A stretch of 64,000 nt of DNA from SB11 sp943370295 (GTDB lineage: Bacteria > Bacteroidota > Bacteroidia > UBA8524), in NCBI GenBank assembly GCA_943370295.1, contig CALRQL020000009.1, positions 1 through 64,000 of the forward strand. The letters run 5' to 3'. Shown here piece by piece: positions 61,221 through 64,000 of this stretch. Within the stretch, counting starts at the first letter, position 1. Each line of letters opens with the position of its first letter. Both the position numbers and the translations under genes were made by a program. The notes beneath the pieces were generated by a model that saw only the letters and a program-made list of their open reading frames with translations, ran no database searches and had not been told where the DNA came from.

Positions 61221-62246
61221 ATGAAGTTTTATCCGCTATTCGCCACGATACTTTTTGTTTTAACTGGTATTACAGCAACGGGCCAAAATGCTGATGGCAA
61301 CTATATGGTTGCGTTTTACAATGTTGAAAATTTGTTTGATACATTGGATGATAAAACCACTAAAGACGAAGAGTTTACCCCTGCCGGTGAAAACGGCTGG
61401 AACACAGAACGCTACCAAAACAAACTAAATAACCTTGCAAAAGTTATTAGTACAATGAACAACGGCAAAGGTCCTGATGTGTTGGGTTTGTGTGAGGTAG
61501 AAAACAGCAGGGTTTTGAAGGATTTGATAAATACACCTGTCCTTAAAAAAATGCACTATGGCCTTGTAATGCAGGAAATGCGCGATGCAAGGGGTATTGA
61601 TGTTGCATTGATATACAAGGAAGACGTGTTGCCTTGGATTAGCTTCACCGCCCTGCGTGTTGACTTGCCCGACAGTGTACCCGTTACCCGCGATATATTG
61701 CTGGTAGATACTGAATTGGAAGAAAAACTTATTACGTTTTTAGTTTGCCATTTTCCGTCACGGTCAGAGGGACGCGAACAATCAGAATATAAGCGCGTGG
61801 CGGCCGCCCAAGTAGTGCGCCATGCTATCGACTCTATACAGGCCGCAGATAAAAACACAAATATTGTTGTGATGGGCGATTTTAATGATGAGCCAGCCGA
61901 TAGTAGTATAAGCAAGGTGATTGGTGCGAGTGACCCTGGAGTGAAAGAGAAACCCAAACCCATGCTCAACCTAATGTTTCCATTAAAAAACAAAGGGCTT
62001 GGCTCATACAAATACCGCGAAGAGTGGAATATGCTTGACCAAATTATAGTTAACGGAGATTTATACATAGGCAATAACGGCTTGCAATACGTAAAAGAAA
62101 GTGCCGCCATTTTTGCAGAAGAGTGGATGAAACAAACCGAACCTAAATACCTTGGTTCGCCCATGCGCACGTTTGGCGGAAAAAAATACTTGGGCGGATA
62201 CAGCGACCATTTCCCTGTATATATTTATTTATCGGTAAAAAAGTAG
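61221..62246 (+). CDS. Secreted endonuclease/exonuclease/phosphatase family protein
   Basis: A 341-residue secreted protein (signal peptide ending TATGQ). The EEP fold is clear: FYNVENLFDTLDD (the N-terminal Asn/Glu motif), LGLCEVENSRV, VVMGDFNDEPADSS and GGYSDHFPVYIYL (the catalytic Asp-His). It probably cleaves DNA or a phospholipid-type phosphodiester outside the cytoplasm. There is no T9SS domain, so it stays in the periplasm. ppk1 starts 36 bases downstream in the same direction, so the two may be cotranscribed. Confidence 0.92.
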   Translation: MKFYPLFATILFVLTGITATGQNADGNYMVAFYNVENLFDTLDDKTTKDEEFTPAGENGWNTERYQNKLNNLAKVISTMNNGKGPDVLGLCEVENSRVLKDLINTPVLKKMHYGLVMQEMRDARGIDVALIYKEDVLPWISFTALRVDLPDSVPVTRDILLVDTELEEKLITFLVCHFPSRSEGREQSEYKRVAAAQVVRHAIDSIQAADKNTNIVVMGDFNDEPADSSISKVIGASDPGVKEKPKPMLNLMFPLKNKGLGSYKYREEWNMLDQIIVNGDLYIGNNGLQYVKESAAIFAEEWMKQTEPKYLGSPMRTFGGKKYLGGYSDHFPVYIYLSVKK

Positions 62247-62282
62247 AGTTCATAATTTAGGAAAGTATTCAGGATAGGAGCT

Positions 62283-64000
62283 ATGACGGCGAAAAAGAAG
62301 GTTATAAAAACACTGATAAAAAGAGTAAAAGAAACAGCGAAACCTGTTGAAACGATAAAAAACCGTGAACTGAGCTGGCTAACATTTAATGAGCGGGTGC
62401 TGCAAGAGGCTGTTGACCCTAATGTACCGTTACTTGAAAAGCTGAAATTTTTATCCATATTTTCATCCAATTTAGATGAGTTTTTTAGGGTGCGTGTGGC
62501 CAGCTTACGAAGGCTGATTGAATACCAACGCCGCAATAAACTTAAGGGAATGACTGAAAGTCAAGACCTGCTTAATACTATACAGCAAACTGTTTTAGAG
62601 CAGCAAGATATATTTAACAGTACGTTTGACCACATTAAAGAAGAGCTGCTTAAGCAAAAGGTATTTATACTGGATGAAACACAGCTAAACCACCGCCAAC
62701 GCGATGAGCTAAGAGCCTACTTTAAAACACAGGTATTACCCAGTCTTTTCCCGATAATATTAGACCATTTGCGCGATTTTCCCTTTTTAAGGGATAAATC
62801 TATTTATCTGGCGGTAAAAATGAGCCGCAAAGATGGAGGCATGCGCCAGAAATATGCTATAATAGAAGTGCCCAGCGAAATTGTGGGGCGTTTTTATGTA
62901 TTGCAAAAAACCGATGAAAACACGTACATAATTCTGCTGGATGATGTAATACGCAACTCATTGGATGAAATATTCTCGAGTTTTGATTACGACACGTTTG
63001 AGGCTTATACGGTAAAACTAACCCGCGATGCTGAGTTGGATATTGATGCCGACTCAGTAATTGCCGAGCCGTTGATTGAAAAAATTACCAAAAGCCTTAA
63101 ACAACGTCAAAGGGGCGCACCCGTAAGGTTTATTTTTGACCGAGAAATACCCGAAGACATGCTGCAATTTATTATCAATAAACTGCGCTTACCCTCTCAC
63201 GGTCTAATCCCCGGTGGCCGTTACCACAATTTTAAAGATTTTGGAAATTTCCCTACAACGGGACTTGAAAAGTATAAGTATCCTACCCTACAGCCGATAC
63301 CCATACCGCGCATCGAAAAATCAAAAATGATTTTCGACGCTGTGAAAGAAGGGGATATAATGCTGCACCATCCTTATCATTCTTTTGATTACTTGATAAG
63401 AATGTTGCGCGAAGCGGCAATCGACCCCGGTGTGCAGGCCATTAAAATCACCTTGTACCGTGTAGCCCGTAACTCAAACATTGCCAATGCGTTGATTAAT
63501 GCCGTTAAAAACGGTAAAGATGTTACGGCCGTGATTGAATTGCAAGCCCGTTTTGACGAAGAATCAAACCTGTATTGGACGCAAAGACTGCAAGAAGAAG
63601 GTGCGAAAGTGGTATTTGGCAAACCCAGCCACAAAATACACGGCAAAGTGTGCGTTATCTATCGCAAAGAGAACGGACGTACAGTGCATTACGCTCATTT
63701 TTCAACCGGTAATTATAACGGTGTAACCGCGCGCTTGTATTGCGATATGGGCTTGCTAACCGCTGATAAGCGTCTTACCTCTGAGGCAATAAAACTATTC
63801 AGTTTCATTAATAATTTCCCACGCATTAGTTACACGTTTAAGCACCTGCTGGTAGCTCCTTTTTACATGAAGAACGAGTTTTTGCAGTTGATTGATAACG
63901 AAATACGTAACGCCAAAAAAGGAAAGGAAGCGTGGATACTTGCAAAAATGAACAGCTTGGTGGATGAAGACGTAATAAACAAGCTGTATGCTGCCTCAAA
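62283..64000 (+). CDS. ppk1: Polyphosphate kinase 1, cut off by the window end
   Basis: An open frame from the ATG at 62283 runs to the window edge with no stop (572 codons visible). NRELSWLTFNERVLQEAVDP and LKFLSIFSSNLDEFFRVRVA match the PPK1 N-domain, and HFSTGNYNGVTARLYCDMG contains the autophosphorylated His (His472 here). PPK1 polymerises ATP-derived phosphate into polyphosphate on the inner membrane and is usually about 690 residues, so roughly 120 residues are missing past the edge. Confidence 0.96.
   Translation, partial: MTAKKKVIKTLIKRVKETAKPVETIKNRELSWLTFNERVLQEAVDPNVPLLEKLKFLSIFSSNLDEFFRVRVASLRRLIEYQRRNKLKGMTESQDLLNTIQQTVLEQQDIFNSTFDHIKEELLKQKVFILDETQLNHRQRDELRAYFKTQVLPSLFPIILDHLRDFPFLRDKSIYLAVKMSRKDGGMRQKYAIIEVPSEIVGRFYVLQKTDENTYIILLDDVIRNSLDEIFSSFDYDTFEAYTVKLTRDAELDIDADSVIAEPLIEKITKSLKQRQRGAPVRFIFDREIPEDMLQFIINKLRLPSHGLIPGGRYHNFKDFGNFPTTGLEKYKYPTLQPIPIPRIEKSKMIFDAVKEGDIMLHHPYHSFDYLIRMLREAAIDPGVQAIKITLYRVARNSNIANALINAVKNGKDVTAVIELQARFDEESNLYWTQRLQEEGAKVVFGKPSHKIHGKVCVIYRKENGRTVHYAHFSTGNYNGVTARLYCDMGLLTADKRLTSEAIKLFSFINNFPRISYTFKHLLVAPFYMKNEFLQLIDNEIRNAKKGKEAWILAKMNSLVDEDVINKLYAAS

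Noticed and set aside
2779..62536. Many long opposite-strand open frames inside genes such as argS, glmM, the NtrC-type regulator and PhoX-like
   Set aside because: They lack start contexts, signal peptides or family motifs, and lie inside strongly supported genes, so they are shadows.
1..64000. CRISPR arrays, attachment sites or prophage structural genes
   Set aside because: No regularly spaced short repeats, integrase genes or phage structural proteins were seen; the single phage-repressor-like HTH gene is not enough.

Overview
The window looks like a chromosomal segment of a member of the Bacteroidota. The evidence is nine proteins ending in type IX secretion (T9SS) type A sorting domains, two SusC/CirA-like TonB receptors with a CarboxypepD_reg-like N-terminus, lipoproteins with short lipoboxes followed by charged residues, near absence of Shine-Dalgarno sequences, and several matches to the Bacteroidota promoter (TTG, about 19 bp, TAnnTTTG). 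I cannot place it below phylum. No T9SS machinery genes, CRISPR arrays or rRNA genes were seen.

Layout. 1-147: the right end of an IS3-family element cut by the window edge. 167-6342 (minus strand): an M48 protease lipoprotein, a cytochrome c / copper monooxygenase-like protein, a long di-haem peroxidase and a secreted PhoX-like protein. 6584-9883 (plus): a probable metal (copper) cluster of a HYC_CC_PP protein, a TonB receptor and a DUF3347 protein, with a palindrome in front. 9969-10935: a TrpF-like protein without the catalytic cysteine, divergent from an alkyltransferase-like protein. 11329-27609: an array of six paralogous T9SS-secreted proteins of about 590-610 residues, interrupted by a 1539-residue secreted metalloprotease-like protein. 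27663-29064: an AT-rich two-gene cassette, a DUF6932-like nucleotidyltransferase overlapping an unrecognised partner. 29136-37907 (minus): lepA, an orphan sorting-domain protein, a Sua5/TsaC-type synthase, an NtrC-type regulator, RNase P RNA, a TonB receptor and a DinB-like protein. 38235-43146 (plus): two related outer-membrane-like proteins followed by three tandem di-haem peroxidase lipoproteins. 43148-64000: mostly housekeeping genes (a sirtuin, DUF1003, argS, an SDR with an apparent CTG start, a redoxin, tRNA-Lys, cyclophilin, Nudix, a sensor kinase, an FAD oxidoreductase, carbonic anhydrase, ychF, glmM, a secreted nuclease and a ppk1 cut off by the window end).

How the genes work together. 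Much of the window serves the cell surface and periplasm: T9SS cargo, TonB transport, haem peroxidases and a possible copper uptake or handling cluster. A recurring theme is enzyme folds that have lost a key cysteine (TrpF-like, alkyltransferase-like, sirtuin zinc site, ArsC-like, redoxin).

Best candidates for something new are the NTase plus unknown-partner cassette with a palindrome at its start codon, and the tandem T9SS cargo array with a fixed C-terminal module. Neither is proven here to be a new system; all function calls rest on reading motifs, without database searches.
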